Positions 36,434 through 44,582 of a stretch of DNA of 64,000 bases are shown here, piece by piece. Below the pieces are notes generated by a model that worked only from the letters and a program-made list of their open reading frames with translations, made no database searches and was not told the DNA's origin. How positions within the stretch are numbered: position 1 is the first letter of the stretch; each line of letters begins with the position of its first letter. The stretch is from Bacillus methanolicus PB1 (lineage in GTDB: Bacteria; Bacillota; Bacilli; Bacillales; Cytobacillaceae), in contig NZ_AFEU01000003.1 in assembly GCF_000262755.1 (NCBI RefSeq), positions 124,001 through 188,000 of the forward strand. The letters run 5' to 3'. A program made the translations under genes and the position numbers.

Positions 36434-37864
36434 ATGCCATTGAAAAAGAACTCAAACCGTCTTTTTGAGGATGTATATGATTATATTGTAAACAGGATCA
36501 ATCGCGGGGAATGGAGGGCTCATGAAAAGCTTCCATCTGTTCGTGAATTGGCAAAGGAATTGAATGTGCACCGTCTAACTGTCTTTAAAGCCTATCAAAG
36601 ATTAAAAGAAGAAGAAAAAGTGTATGCGAAAGATAAATCAGGTTATTATATACATCCGGGCAATTTGGAAGGATTTGAACATATACAGTTTCCTATCTTT
36701 ACATCACGTGTTCAAAGAAGTTATCTTTCAGAGATTCATCAAATACCTGTTACTTATCAGTTTTCTCAGGCACTTATCGATCCAAATTTGTTACCAAACC
36801 ATTATTTTGCAGATTATATTAAAAAGGTATTCGATTTATATCCGAAAGTATTAGGAACTTATTCCACTGTACAAGGCGACGGAGAACTTAGAGAAGCGTT
36901 AGCCCACTATTTCCGAAAGCGGCATCAGTTATATGTCAACGCCAATGAACTAATCATTACTTCTGGTGCACAACAAGCGATTAACTTGATTTCACAAGCA
37001 TTTGTCAAACCGAGAGATACTGTGTTAATGGAGCGGCCAACCTACAGTGCGGCGATTGATATTTTTCGTCACCAAGGGGCAACCATCATTCCAGTTGATA
37101 TTCTTCCGTATGGATATGATCTCGAACAAGTTGAAAAAAATATGAAGCAGTACAAACCCCGTTTATTTTATTTGAACCCTACATTCCATAATCCGACAGG
37201 CTATACCGTTCCGACTGAACAGCGCAAGAGGTTGGCTGAATTAGCCGAACAATACCAGTGTCTTTTAGTAGAGGACGATCCGTTTCATGATATATATTTC
37301 GGACATGAACCTCCCGCACCTCTTTTCCGATATGATACGGGCGGGTATGTCATATATATTCGCAGCTATAGCAAATACATTGCCCCTGGTTTACGGATTG
37401 CTTTGGTCGCATGCAGGCAACCTTTAATGAAAATCCTGTTAACGGCAAAATCACTTTCGGATAACGGGACACCATTACTTAATCAAAAGATGTTTCTGCA
37501 TTATTTTCTATCAGAAAGAATGCAACAGCACCTTGAAAAGCTGCGTATTGCATTAAACATTAGAAAGGAAATTATGGAAGAAGTGATCGTTTCTACAGGC
37601 TGGGAGTGGACCAGTCCTAAGGGAGGTCTTAACCTTTGGGTAAAATTACCTGAAGAGATTTCTGCCCAAACACTCCTGTCGAATAGTGTTGAACGATCTA
37701 TTTCATTCGTACCGGGAAACATATGTGATCCTCTCAATGAGTTGGATTCATGGATTCGTTTAAGCTACTCATTTGTAAATGAACGACAATTGATAGAAGG
37801 AATGAAGGATCTTGTTGATGTATATAATTCGGTTTATTTGATTGGAAAAGTCAGCCTGACATAA
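36434..37864 (+). CDS. MocR family regulator (GntR domain fused to aminotransferase)
   Basis: A 476-residue PLP-dependent regulator. Residues 1-75 form a GntR winged helix (LPSVRELAKELNVHRLTVFKAYQRL); the rest is a fold-type I aminotransferase with ITSGAQQAINLISQAF, NPTFHNPTGYT, VEDDPFHDIYF and the PLP lysine in YIRSYSKYIAPGLRI. It resembles GabR/PdxR-type activators and lies divergent from an EamA transporter gene, which it presumably controls. AAAGGAGTTGAGAGCTG precedes the ATG. Confidence 0.92.
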   Translation: MPLKKNSNRLFEDVYDYIVNRINRGEWRAHEKLPSVRELAKELNVHRLTVFKAYQRLKEEEKVYAKDKSGYYIHPGNLEGFEHIQFPIFTSRVQRSYLSEIHQIPVTYQFSQALIDPNLLPNHYFADYIKKVFDLYPKVLGTYSTVQGDGELREALAHYFRKRHQLYVNANELIITSGAQQAINLISQAFVKPRDTVLMERPTYSAAIDIFRHQGATIIPVDILPYGYDLEQVEKNMKQYKPRLFYLNPTFHNPTGYTVPTEQRKRLAELAEQYQCLLVEDDPFHDIYFGHEPPAPLFRYDTGGYVIYIRSYSKYIAPGLRIALVACRQPLMKILLTAKSLSDNGTPLLNQKMFLHYFLSERMQQHLEKLRIALNIRKEIMEEVIVSTGWEWTSPKGGLNLWVKLPEEISAQTLLSNSVERSISFVPGNICDPLNELDSWIRLSYSFVNERQLIEGMKDLVDVYNSVYLIGKVSLT

Positions 37865-37868
37865 AATA

Positions 37869-37907
37869 ATGCCTCCCTTCTCATACTATAGTTAGGAGGT
37901 ATTTTTC
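37869..37907 (+). terminator. Hairpin after the MocR gene that sequesters the next ribosome binding site
   Basis: ATGCCTCC pairs with GGAGGTAT (one G-U) and TTTTT follows, a normal terminator shape; but the right arm GGAGG (37895-37899) is also the ribosome binding site of the VanW gene beginning at 37910. Confidence 0.6.
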
Positions 37908-37909
37908 TT

Positions 37910-38833
37910 ATGAAAATTTCATTGATAATTGGTCTTTTTATATCCCTGCAATCTATCGGTTCAACTGATCATTTGACAGTGGAACATCAAGGAAAAACGA
38001 TCTCTTCCGTCAGCCGGACGGAGTATTCTCTGCCTTTTCTCGCTGAACCGTTTATTGATCAAGAAAAATATAAAGGGTTTTTGGAAAAACTCGATCAGCT
38101 AGTATATCAAGCTCCAGTAAATGCATTCATTGATGAAAATGGAAAAATCATCCCTGAAAAGGCAGGGCTTAAGTTAAATCGAACTGCAATTACAGAACAA
38201 ATTTATGATTATTTTTTCAATAAGGGCCCCTCCCGAATTGAAGTACCAACCATTTCACTTTATCCAAAAGTGGACAGTGAGCTTCTATCGCATATAAGGG
38301 AAAAACAGATAGGCCACTATATAACCTATTTTAATCCAAGAAATAAAAATCGTACGCTTAATATTATCCTAGCTGCAAAAGCAATTAATAACCATGTCAT
38401 TTTTCCAGGTGAAACATTTTCCTTTAATGGTGTTGTAGGCAAAAGAACGGTTGAAAAAGGTTATTTGCCAGCCCCGATTATTGTAAAAGGCGAATTGTCT
38501 GAAGGAGTTGGCGGAGGGATTTGCCAGGTTTCTTCAACACTTTTTAATGCTGTTGACAATGCGGGAATACATATATTGGAACGGTATTCTCATAGCAAAA
38601 GTGTTCCATATGTGCCGGAGGGCCGGGATGCAACAGTAAGTTGGTATGGTCCGGATTTTATTTTTGAAAATAATTACAATCAGCCGATCCTTATTCGCGC
38701 TCATGTTTACGGAGGCAAAGTAATTGTTAAGGTTTACTCTTCGGACCTGATCAATTATAAACCTCGCAAAGTATCTCCGGCTTCCGGTCTACTGCCAATG
38801 GAAACAATGTTCATGGAGGGAATGAAAAATTAA
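37910..38833 (+). CDS. VanW family protein
   Basis: A 307-residue protein with a weak N-terminal signal-like segment (ISLIIGLFISLQSIGS), a peptidoglycan-binding type 4-like central part, and a C-terminal VanW domain with GETFSFNGVVGKRTVEKGY, GVGGGICQVSSTLFNA and HSKSVPYVPEGRDATVSW. VanW domain proteins of Bacillus (YoaR-like) are exported and linked to the cell wall, with the exact activity unknown. AGGAGG lies ten bases before the ATG but is buried in the preceding hairpin. No operon partner. Confidence 0.87.
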   Translation: MKISLIIGLFISLQSIGSTDHLTVEHQGKTISSVSRTEYSLPFLAEPFIDQEKYKGFLEKLDQLVYQAPVNAFIDENGKIIPEKAGLKLNRTAITEQIYDYFFNKGPSRIEVPTISLYPKVDSELLSHIREKQIGHYITYFNPRNKNRTLNIILAAKAINNHVIFPGETFSFNGVVGKRTVEKGYLPAPIIVKGELSEGVGGGICQVSSTLFNAVDNAGIHILERYSHSKSVPYVPEGRDATVSWYGPDFIFENNYNQPILIRAHVYGGKVIVKVYSSDLINYKPRKVSPASGLLPMETMFMEGMKN

Positions 38834-38938
38834 CATTCATTACGTGAGAAAGCATTTTGATGCCATTTCTCAATTGTAAAAAACATCATTCATGCTAAAT
38901 GAAGCAATTAGTTTCTATAAAACATTTTAGGAATAAAA

Positions 38939-39059
38939 GGGGCTGTCTCATAAGGGTCTAACTCCCTCCAATAATAACAAAATATAGAATGATCTTATTA
39001 GTGTTTGTCTATATGTAGATTATTGGCAGGGTCTCGTACTTTGCTATTGAGTCAGTCCC
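38939..39059. repeat. Palindromic repeat, family B, diverged full-length copy
   Basis: GGGGCTGTCTCATAAGGG outer arm, then CTCCCTCCAATAATAAC, a core with AATATAGAATGATCTTATTA and ATTGGCAGGGTCTC, ending TGAGTCAGTCCC. The core is that of family B but the left tip is of family A, so it is a mixed copy. It separates the convergent VanW and HD genes. Confidence 0.8.
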
Positions 39060-39071
39060 AATTCTGTAAAG

Positions 39072-39593
39072 TCAGCTTTTCTCACAAATCCATGCATCTA
39101 TTTGATTATCAAGTTGCTGCAGCATCTTAAATGCACGCTCACTATCAATTTTCCGGTAGTGGTGAAGGCCTCCCGGTTCTTCATCTTTTTCATCCGCTAA
39201 TTTAATAATGTTTTGCAAAGGAGTTCTAACTACTTCTCCTCCTGGTAAAAAGGAATCCGTATGAAAAAGAATCGCCAGAGCAATTTCTTTTGCTTTTACA
39301 GGATTTTCACCCAAACGGATCAATAATTTATGTGCCCGTTCAGCTCCCTTAATAGCGTGTATATCATTTTTTCGATAGAGTTCATAATCCCATTTATCGT
39401 CTTTATACCATGTATAATGGCCAATATCATGAAGAAACCCTGCTTTTGCAGCATTATCAACATCAATATTTTGCTCCTTAGCCAAATGAAACGCGTGATA
39501 GGCTACAGCGATAGCATGAGCCATTCCCGAGCGATTAAGATATTTTTGTGAAATACGATGTTGATATATATCGATTAATTTAACTTCTCTCAT
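39072..39593 (-). CDS. HD domain phosphohydrolase-like protein
   Basis: A 173-residue cytoplasmic HD-domain protein. The metal site is visible: His25 (GMAHAIAVAYHAFHLA region), AGFLHDIGHY with the His-Asp pair (about residues 54-55) and a downstream FHTDSF and ADEKD. Such proteins hydrolyse nucleotides or phosphate esters; substrate unknown. AAAAGGGTGATAAC precedes the start. A family B repeat follows the stop. Confidence 0.85.
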   Translation of the reverse strand: MREVKLIDIYQHRISQKYLNRSGMAHAIAVAYHAFHLAKEQNIDVDNAAKAGFLHDIGHYTWYKDDKWDYELYRKNDIHAIKGAERAHKLLIRLGENPVKAKEIALAILFHTDSFLPGGEVVRTPLQNIIKLADEKDEEPGGLHHYRKIDSERAFKMLQQLDNQIDAWICEKS

Positions 39594-39649
39594 GTTATCA
39601 CCCTTTTAATATATTCATATGAATTGAGAAACTTGTATGATTTTTGTCA

Positions 39650-39856
39650 TCAATATTTTTTTTGAAACATTTTTTGTGCTGATTTTTGTTTTTTCATGAT
39701 TTCATATGACTTTTCGATAATGTCGGTTAGGACGTCTCCTTTATAAACTTTACCGATTTTTGTATTTTCTTGATAGTATGCAACAATTTCATCCAGTTTT
39801 TCAACTGTTACTTTTGATAGTCTTACATTAACCTGTATTTTATTTTGTTCACTCAT
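39650..39856 (-). CDS. Small ribbon-helix-helix-like protein
   Basis: A 68-residue protein: a short N-terminal strand (KIQVNVRLSKVTVEKL) followed by helices with DEIVAYYQEN and a lysine-rich end. The pattern of a polar beta strand and two helices fits a ribbon-helix-helix DNA-binding protein. Directly upstream lie two identical TATCATTATGATA palindromes, as expected for autoregulation. The ATG at 39856 follows TAGGGGGATCATTC; the longer frame to 40009 runs through the operators and is rejected. The target besides its own gene is unknown. Confidence 0.65.
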   Translation of the reverse strand: MSEQNKIQVNVRLSKVTVEKLDEIVAYYQENTKIGKVYKGDVLTDIIEKSYEIMKKQKSAQKMFQKKY

Positions 39857-39871
39857 GATGAATGATCCCCC

Positions 39872-39905
39872 TATCATTATGATATTAATTGCTATCATTA
39901 TGATA
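39872..39905. promoter_or_regulatory. Twin operators of the ribbon-helix-helix gene
   Basis: TATCATTATGATA at 39872-39884 and again at 39893-39905, identical 13-base palindromes spaced 21 bases (two helix turns). The upstream region 39906-40170 holds no other feature that I can see. Confidence 0.75.
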
Positions 39906-40170
39906 GCATAAAAATAGCAAATGCTATTGCATAAATCTCTTGGGGAATTTCCCGAATCGTTCATAATAAGATTCTGTATTCCACTCTTTTTTACAATAAA
40001 GTTGACCAAACGATATTCCAGTTAAATCTATAAGATCTTTTTTTCGAAAAGTATTCCAGTTTAATTCAGCGACTCTTTTCATACATAATACATACAACAA
40101 AACAATGTTATATTTTACTCTTTCTCAATGTTTCGTAACAATGTTATGTTATAAACTCCCTTTGCGCAAA

Positions 40171-40203
40171 AAAGGAGAACCTTTTGGTAAAGGCTCCCCT
40201 TTT
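40171..40203 (-). terminator. Terminator of the RDD gene
   Basis: AAAGGAG and CTCCCCTTT arms with a loop of about 15 bases, A-run outside on the low-coordinate side giving TTTTTT on the minus strand; 11 bases past the stop. Confidence 0.75.
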
Positions 40204-40214
40204 CTCATTTGAAT

Positions 40215-40658
40215 TTATTGTTTTATATAAACAACTTCTGTTTTTGCTATATAGTCATGCAATCCTCTTTTTTCTTTTCCTAAGGCCATTAAGTAACCAA
40301 TAAATAAAATTAATGTTGATAATAGTTTTCCGATTATTTCACGCAAGAACATCGTCCAAAAAGTTAGATCACGGTTATCCGTACGTTTAACTCGTATTCC
40401 TGTAAATTTCTTTCCGAAAGTTTGGCCATTTGAAAGAACAGGGTACCATACATAATAAATCAAAGCTAAAATAAAGCTGGCCAAATTAGTTATTATTAAC
40501 CCAGCTCCTAGAACAGGAAGACCTGCGTTAGGATCCATTTGATCGGAAATCCCAAAAACAGAACGAACAATAAACTCTAAAATCCATAAAATAATTCCAA
40601 AAATCACCGCATCAATAAATAATGCTCCTAAGCGAATCCCGAATCCTGCACGATTCAA
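40215..40658 (-). CDS. RDD family membrane protein
   Basis: A 147-residue RDD-domain protein with three to four helices: FGIRLGALFIDAVIFG (the R and D of RDD), YYVWYPVLSNGQTFGKKFTGIRVKR and REIIGKLLSTLILFIGYLMAL...GLHDYIAKTEVV, the domain's standard ending. Function of RDD proteins is unsettled (ion transport or stress). The TTG at 40658 is chosen because AAGGAAGGTGG lies eight bases upstream; the ATG at 40751 has no ribosome binding site. Confidence 0.82.
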   Translation of the reverse strand: MNRAGFGIRLGALFIDAVIFGIILWILEFIVRSVFGISDQMDPNAGLPVLGAGLIITNLASFILALIYYVWYPVLSNGQTFGKKFTGIRVKRTDNRDLTFWTMFLREIIGKLLSTLILFIGYLMALGKEKRGLHDYIAKTEVVYIKQ

Positions 40659-40872
40659 TGTATTTTCCACCTTCCTTTTATTCAGATTCCACGGAAACAA
40701 ATCCGGTTCAATTTGTTTCCAAAAAAAAGTGCTACAAATAGGCTCCTCCATATATGATATTAAAATTTCTCTTTAAATATTCCCAGATTTGTATGTAGTC
40801 TCAAATGATCTTCTGGTTGGAAAAGTATTCTATACACTTGTACGGTTTTTAGTTAAATGCATAAAATAAAAA

Positions 40873-40900
40873 AAGGCCGGTTTATCCTTTTAACGGCCTT
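40873..40900 (-). terminator. Terminator overlapping the end of the 55-residue ORF
   Basis: AAGGCCG pairs with CGGCCTT; TTTTTTT follows on the minus strand. The stop codon of the small gene lies in the loop. Confidence 0.75.
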
Positions 40901-41057
40901 CTTCTTTCATCTTTTTTCTTGATATTTGAGACGGAGATGGAGAATCAGTTGACGTGATGCCTTCTAATGATGTTCTGTTCATTTTGCTCTGGCTATCTCC
41001 CATCCCGGGGGGCGTGTTTGACATTGGCAATTGCTCCAATTCTTTTCCTCTCGGCAT
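40890..41057 (-). CDS. Small hydrophilic protein, 55 residues (unknown)
   Basis: Read from the sequence: ATG at 41057 preceded by CCAAGGAGGCTTAGATC, 55 codons, stop at 40890-40892. Composition is Ser/Pro/Met-rich with charged ends (start MPRGKELEQLPMSN, end RKKMKEEGR), no membrane segment. Strong ribosome binding site plus an immediate terminator make it a convincing gene. Small unstructured proteins of this type are common among spore components of Bacillus, but I do not recognise a named family. Confidence 0.7.
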   Translation of the reverse strand: MPRGKELEQLPMSNTPPGMGDSQSKMNRTSLEGITSTDSPSPSQISRKKMKEEGR

Positions 41058-41148
41058 GATCTAAGCCTCCTTGGTGCATTGATCTTTATTATTCTGCCCC
41101 ATTGGGAAAACCATATTACTTCTTTTTTAATTATTGCATTTCCGGAGA

Positions 41149-41174
41149 GGATCGGACCCTTATGAGTCAGCTCT
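41149..41174. repeat. Solo right half of a family B repeat
   Basis: AGGATCGGACCCTTATGAGTC then AGCTC: only one outer arm of the element remains, between two small genes. Confidence 0.6.
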
Positions 41175-41199
41175 CGGGAAAGCTTATATTTTTACATTT

Positions 41200-41358
41200 T
41201 CAGCTTGGATCTACTTCATCATAAGATAATGTAGTAACACGTGTATATTCGCCTCTTTTTACTTCATCCTCTGAAGCATTTTGTTCCAATTCCTCACTGT
41301 CATCCATCCCAGGTGCGATTTTTGGTTCTTCCTTGTTTTGGGTTTTCTTATCTTTCAT
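41200..41358 (-). CDS. Small acidic protein, 52 residues (unknown)
   Basis: ATG at 41358 preceded by AAAGGTGG, 52 codons, TGA at 41200-41202. Start MKDKKTQNKEEPK, then a Glu/Asp-rich middle (GMDDSEELEQN) and an end RGEYTRVTTLSYDEVDPS. No membrane segment. It forms, with the 55-residue gene 140 bases downstream on the same strand, a pair of small hydrophilic proteins; function unknown. Confidence 0.65.
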   Translation of the reverse strand: MKDKKTQNKEEPKIAPGMDDSEELEQNASEDEVKRGEYTRVTTLSYDEVDPS

Positions 41359-41487
41359 TTTAAAATCATCCACCTTTCACGCTTAATTTTTCCTTGAAAA
41401 TGAGGAACTATACATCACAATATTTCTTTTTCGTGAAATCCGATCTACATTGAAATAATAACTTATGAAAAATGACTAAAAAACAAA

Positions 41488-41539
41488 GCTGACTCAAAAG
41501 CAAAGGGTCAGAACCATCCGGCGCTTATAAGTCAGTCTC
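41488..41539. repeat. Palindromic repeat, family B, short form
   Basis: GCTGACTCAAAAGCAAAGGG, TCAGAACCATCCGGCGC and TTATAAGTCAGTCTC: both outer arms with almost no core, 12 bases past the stop of the metallophosphoesterase gene. Confidence 0.75.
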
Positions 41540-41551
41540 TTGTGGTTTATT

Positions 41552-42354
41552 TTATGAAATTTCGTGATACGTAATTTCCGGACGGCTTCCGATGCGGATA
41601 TTGACCCCGGTCTGGCCTAAACCTTCACTGATATAAAAAGGCTTCCCCTTATGGTAATGCAAGCCTTTTACCATTTTCATACGCACAAGTTTTCCCATTT
41701 TGATGAGATGGTAAGGCTTTGGCCAATGAATTTGCCCGCCATGGAAATGGCCGGACAGAAGATAGTCAAAATCAAAACCTTCCATGTCCAGTACAACATT
41801 CGGATCATGGGTTAAAACTAAATTATACCCATCCGGCACTCCTTGAAAAGCTTTTCTTATATCACTTCGCTTTGTGCTGTAATCATCGATGCCGATAATA
41901 TTAAGGTTCTCCCCATCAACGCAAAGAGTCACGTTCTCATTCTGAAGTGTCTTACAACCATGCTCTTCAAGCATTTTCTTCAGATCTTCAAAGTGTTTTC
42001 CTTTTAAGACGTAATCATGATTTCCAAATACTGCATATATTCCATATTTCGGAGTTGCTTTTTGTAAGATTTTTAAATAGTTTGCTAGTTTTGGAATGCT
42101 TCTTTTTCTATCTAAAAAATCTCCAGTTAAAGCGATGAAATCAACAGGCTGTTTACAAATTATTTCAAACAGCTTATCAGGGCTGACTGAAATGTTTTCA
42201 AGGTGGATATCTGAAAGGTGAAGGACCTTAATATTTTTATTTTTTTTCGGGATATGGAAATTGTATTTACCATTACATGGCGAGTATTCTTATTTGCTTT
42301 ATAAAAAATTAAACCAAGATAAACAAAAAAAACTAACATGAAATAAAAAAGCAT
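41552..42354 (-). pseudogene. Metallophosphoesterase (YkoQ-like), single-base frameshift
   Basis: The gene begins at ATG 42354 (GAGGGGATAAATA upstream) with a membrane anchor (MLFYFMLVFFVYLGLIF) and continues in that frame to a run of eight A (minus strand; T8 at 42240-42247). Beyond it the sequence continues in another frame: KVLHLSDIHLEN, ALTGDFLDR, VFGNHDY, TLCVDG, VLTHDPN and LLSGHFHGGQ, the complete metal-binding set of a calcineurin-like phosphoesterase. Restoring one A rejoins both parts into about 267 residues. Sequencing error, recent mutation or slippage on the A run are all possible; all catalytic residues are intact. Next to it, divergently, is a lipid-type glycosyltransferase gene, as in the ykoN-ykoQ region of B. 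subtilis. Confidence 0.8.
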
Positions 42355-42488
42355 TATTTATCCCCTCCCATTTACCAAGTATAGTAGGGATAAAGGGGAA
42401 GTCCTAGTGGTAATTCATGGGAATATAAAGGAAAATGTATGAAGACGAAAACGATTGTAAAAGTTAAAGACAAAAAAGGAAATCGACT

Positions 42489-43619
42489 ATGAGGAAAATT
42501 TTATTACTACCATTTATGCAAATTCCTTCGGGTCACCATCAAGTTGCTGATGCACTGAAAGCCTATATTACTCAAATTGATTCTTCTATTGAAATAAAAA
42601 AAGTGGATATATTTCATTATACTTCGCCAATTGCTGAAAAGATGGTTACAAGTTTGTATTTAAAAACGATAAAGTCGCTCCCCTCTTTTTATAGTTGGCT
42701 TTATAAAAACAACGCATGCAAAAATTACAGTCTTGAAAAAAGGCTTCCTTTTTATGAACTCGTTTTTATTAGTAAAATGAAGGAATTGATTAATGCAGAA
42801 AAACCTGACGCAATTATTTGCACTCACTGTCTCCCCTCGTATCTTTTAAATCTTCTTAAAACCAAGGAAGACCTTCCGATTCCTATTGTGAATGCATATA
42901 CCGATTACTTTATAAATAATGTATGGGGGATCAGGCATATCGATTACCATTTAGTTCCCAGTCTAAAAGTAAAAACGTTTCTTGAAGCAAATGGTGTTTC
43001 TTCTAAGAAAATTGCCGTTACTGGAATTCCGGTCGATCCTCTTTTTGTAAGCAGAAATCGTGGAAATCGTTCCATAAACAACGGTTCTTTATATCATGTT
43101 CTTGTCTCTGGCGGCAACATGGGGGTCGGTGCTATTGAAAAGCTATTTGCAAGCAACAAGTTATCCGGGAAAATAAAGTTTTTTGTACTGTGCGGAAAAA
43201 ACGATAAGTTGTTTTTTAAACTGAAAATGTTGAACAATCCTTTGATCATTCCTCTACCATATATTTCGTCCCGAAAGGAAATGAATGAACTTTATGATCA
43301 TATGGACTTGATACTTACAAAGCCTGGCGGAGTGACTGTCAGTGAATGCTTAATAAAAAAAATTCCAATCTATCTTTTAGATGCACTTCCCGGCCAAGAA
43401 GAAATGAATCGGGATTTTTTAATTGAATCAGGGCTTTCAGTAAATAAACTGTTCTCTTTCAATGACTCTCGCCTTGAAGAAAACCTTTTGCAATTCCTTG
43501 AAAATTCAAGAGCAAAGCAGCTTTATAATAAAAATCTTTCTGTTTATTCAAATAAACTTGCTGATATTAATTCTGCACTAAATGACATAATTTTAAAAAT
43601 AAAATCTTACTCATCATGA
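42489..43619 (+). CDS. MGDG synthase-type glycosyltransferase (GT28, YkoN-like)
   Basis: A 376-residue glycosyltransferase with an N-terminal MGDG synthase domain (IPSGHHQVADALKAYI, PDAIICTHCLPSYLL, VNAYTDYFINNVW) and a C-terminal UDP-sugar domain with VLVSGGNMGVGAIE and LTKPGGVTVSECL, the GGxTxxE donor motif. By family it transfers a hexose to diacylglycerol or a related lipid at the membrane face. B. subtilis YkoN is the closest type I recall (UgtP is the other). AAAAGGAAATCGACT precedes the ATG. The divergent neighbour is the YkoQ-like phosphoesterase. Confidence 0.85.
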   Translation: MRKILLLPFMQIPSGHHQVADALKAYITQIDSSIEIKKVDIFHYTSPIAEKMVTSLYLKTIKSLPSFYSWLYKNNACKNYSLEKRLPFYELVFISKMKELINAEKPDAIICTHCLPSYLLNLLKTKEDLPIPIVNAYTDYFINNVWGIRHIDYHLVPSLKVKTFLEANGVSSKKIAVTGIPVDPLFVSRNRGNRSINNGSLYHVLVSGGNMGVGAIEKLFASNKLSGKIKFFVLCGKNDKLFFKLKMLNNPLIIPLPYISSRKEMNELYDHMDLILTKPGGVTVSECLIKKIPIYLLDALPGQEEMNRDFLIESGLSVNKLFSFNDSRLEENLLQFLENSRAKQLYNKNLSVYSNKLADINSALNDIILKIKSYSS

Positions 43620-43744
43620 TTATTATCATTTTTTGTTAATTTTCACACGCACAATAATAGGGAAGTAAACAATTTTATGTGTCACTTCATATTATATAGT
43701 ACCACTGTCCCTGCAATACCTTACGTTTGTAAAGGAGTGTTACT

Positions 43745-44533
43745 ATGACTTTGTATGTTAATGGGAAAATGGAGCCGAAATTATATATAACTCAATCTTC
43801 ACCTCAAGATCCAAACCAAAATTTGTTTCATCTTAATTATGTGTCTCAGTTTATTGAACAGCAGCAATCTGTGAATCAACAGCTCAACGATTCCTTTCAA
43901 GAAGTCAATGGTCTTTTAAAGAATGCAAAGAGTGAGCAAACCAATTATTTTGAAGAAGTCCTTAACCGGTTTGAACATCAGGAAACATTTAGCGAGCATT
44001 TAGCCTCTTTGTTAAAAAAACATGAACAAACTTCACGAGTTATATTGGAAAGACTGCATGAATTAGAACAATTACAAAAAGGGATTGAGAAACAAGCGGT
44101 AGGAGAAGGACTCGTGCATCAGGCAATTCTTGATCAGCTTTCATTCCAGGATCAAAGGTTTGAGGGGCTTGCAACTAAATTAGAAGAATATGGCCGGCTG
44201 AATCAGGAGTTTAAGCACCAGCTTGAAAACCAGCAATCGATTTTTAATGATATTTCTCAAAAACTTAATAATGAAGAAATTTATCATAAAACTGTAATGG
44301 AAAGGCTTGACCAACAGGATGCACTTAGTCATAAGTTATTAAGGCAGCTTGATCATTTAAAAGAAAACATATTTGAACGGTTCAGCCAAATATCAGAGCA
44401 ACTGCAATTACATTTTCGCATATCGGCAAGTTATTTCATCAGTTTTTTTTCAAAAAGAGGAATTATGTACCGGACGCCTCCCAAAAGGATTAATAAAGAA
44501 GAAAAGGTAAAGAATGAGGCCAGACCCCTCTAA
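43745..44533 (+). CDS. Coiled-coil protein of unknown function
   Basis: A 262-residue, Gln/Glu/Leu-rich protein that is almost entirely helical. Repeated units resembling LxxQxxxFExxxxxLxxxE (for example FEEVLNRFEHQETFSEHLA and ILDQLSFQDQRFEGLATKL) suggest a long coiled coil; a short N-terminal domain and a basic C terminus (KRGIMYRTPPKRINKEEK) flank it. No signal peptide. AAAGGAGTGTTACT precedes the ATG. The last codons (NEARPL) and the stop lie inside a palindromic repeat remnant, so the C-terminal end seems to have been supplied by that element. I do not recognise a named family. Confidence 0.7.
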   Translation: MTLYVNGKMEPKLYITQSSPQDPNQNLFHLNYVSQFIEQQQSVNQQLNDSFQEVNGLLKNAKSEQTNYFEEVLNRFEHQETFSEHLASLLKKHEQTSRVILERLHELEQLQKGIEKQAVGEGLVHQAILDQLSFQDQRFEGLATKLEEYGRLNQEFKHQLENQQSIFNDISQKLNNEEIYHKTVMERLDQQDALSHKLLRQLDHLKENIFERFSQISEQLQLHFRISASYFISFFSKRGIMYRTPPKRINKEEKVKNEARPL

Positions 44534-44563
44534 TATTAGTTTTATTAGCGGGATCTGACCCTT
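44516..44563. repeat. Palindromic repeat, family B-like short copy overlapping a stop codon
   Basis: GAGGCCAGACCCCTCTAATA and TATTAGCGGGATCTGACCC form a hairpin; TTTGCTCCTTTTTTC follows. It contains the coiled-coil gene's stop codon and serves as its terminator, convergent to the LysM gene. Confidence 0.65.
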
Positions 44564-44582
44564 TGCTCCTTTTTTCAAGAAA

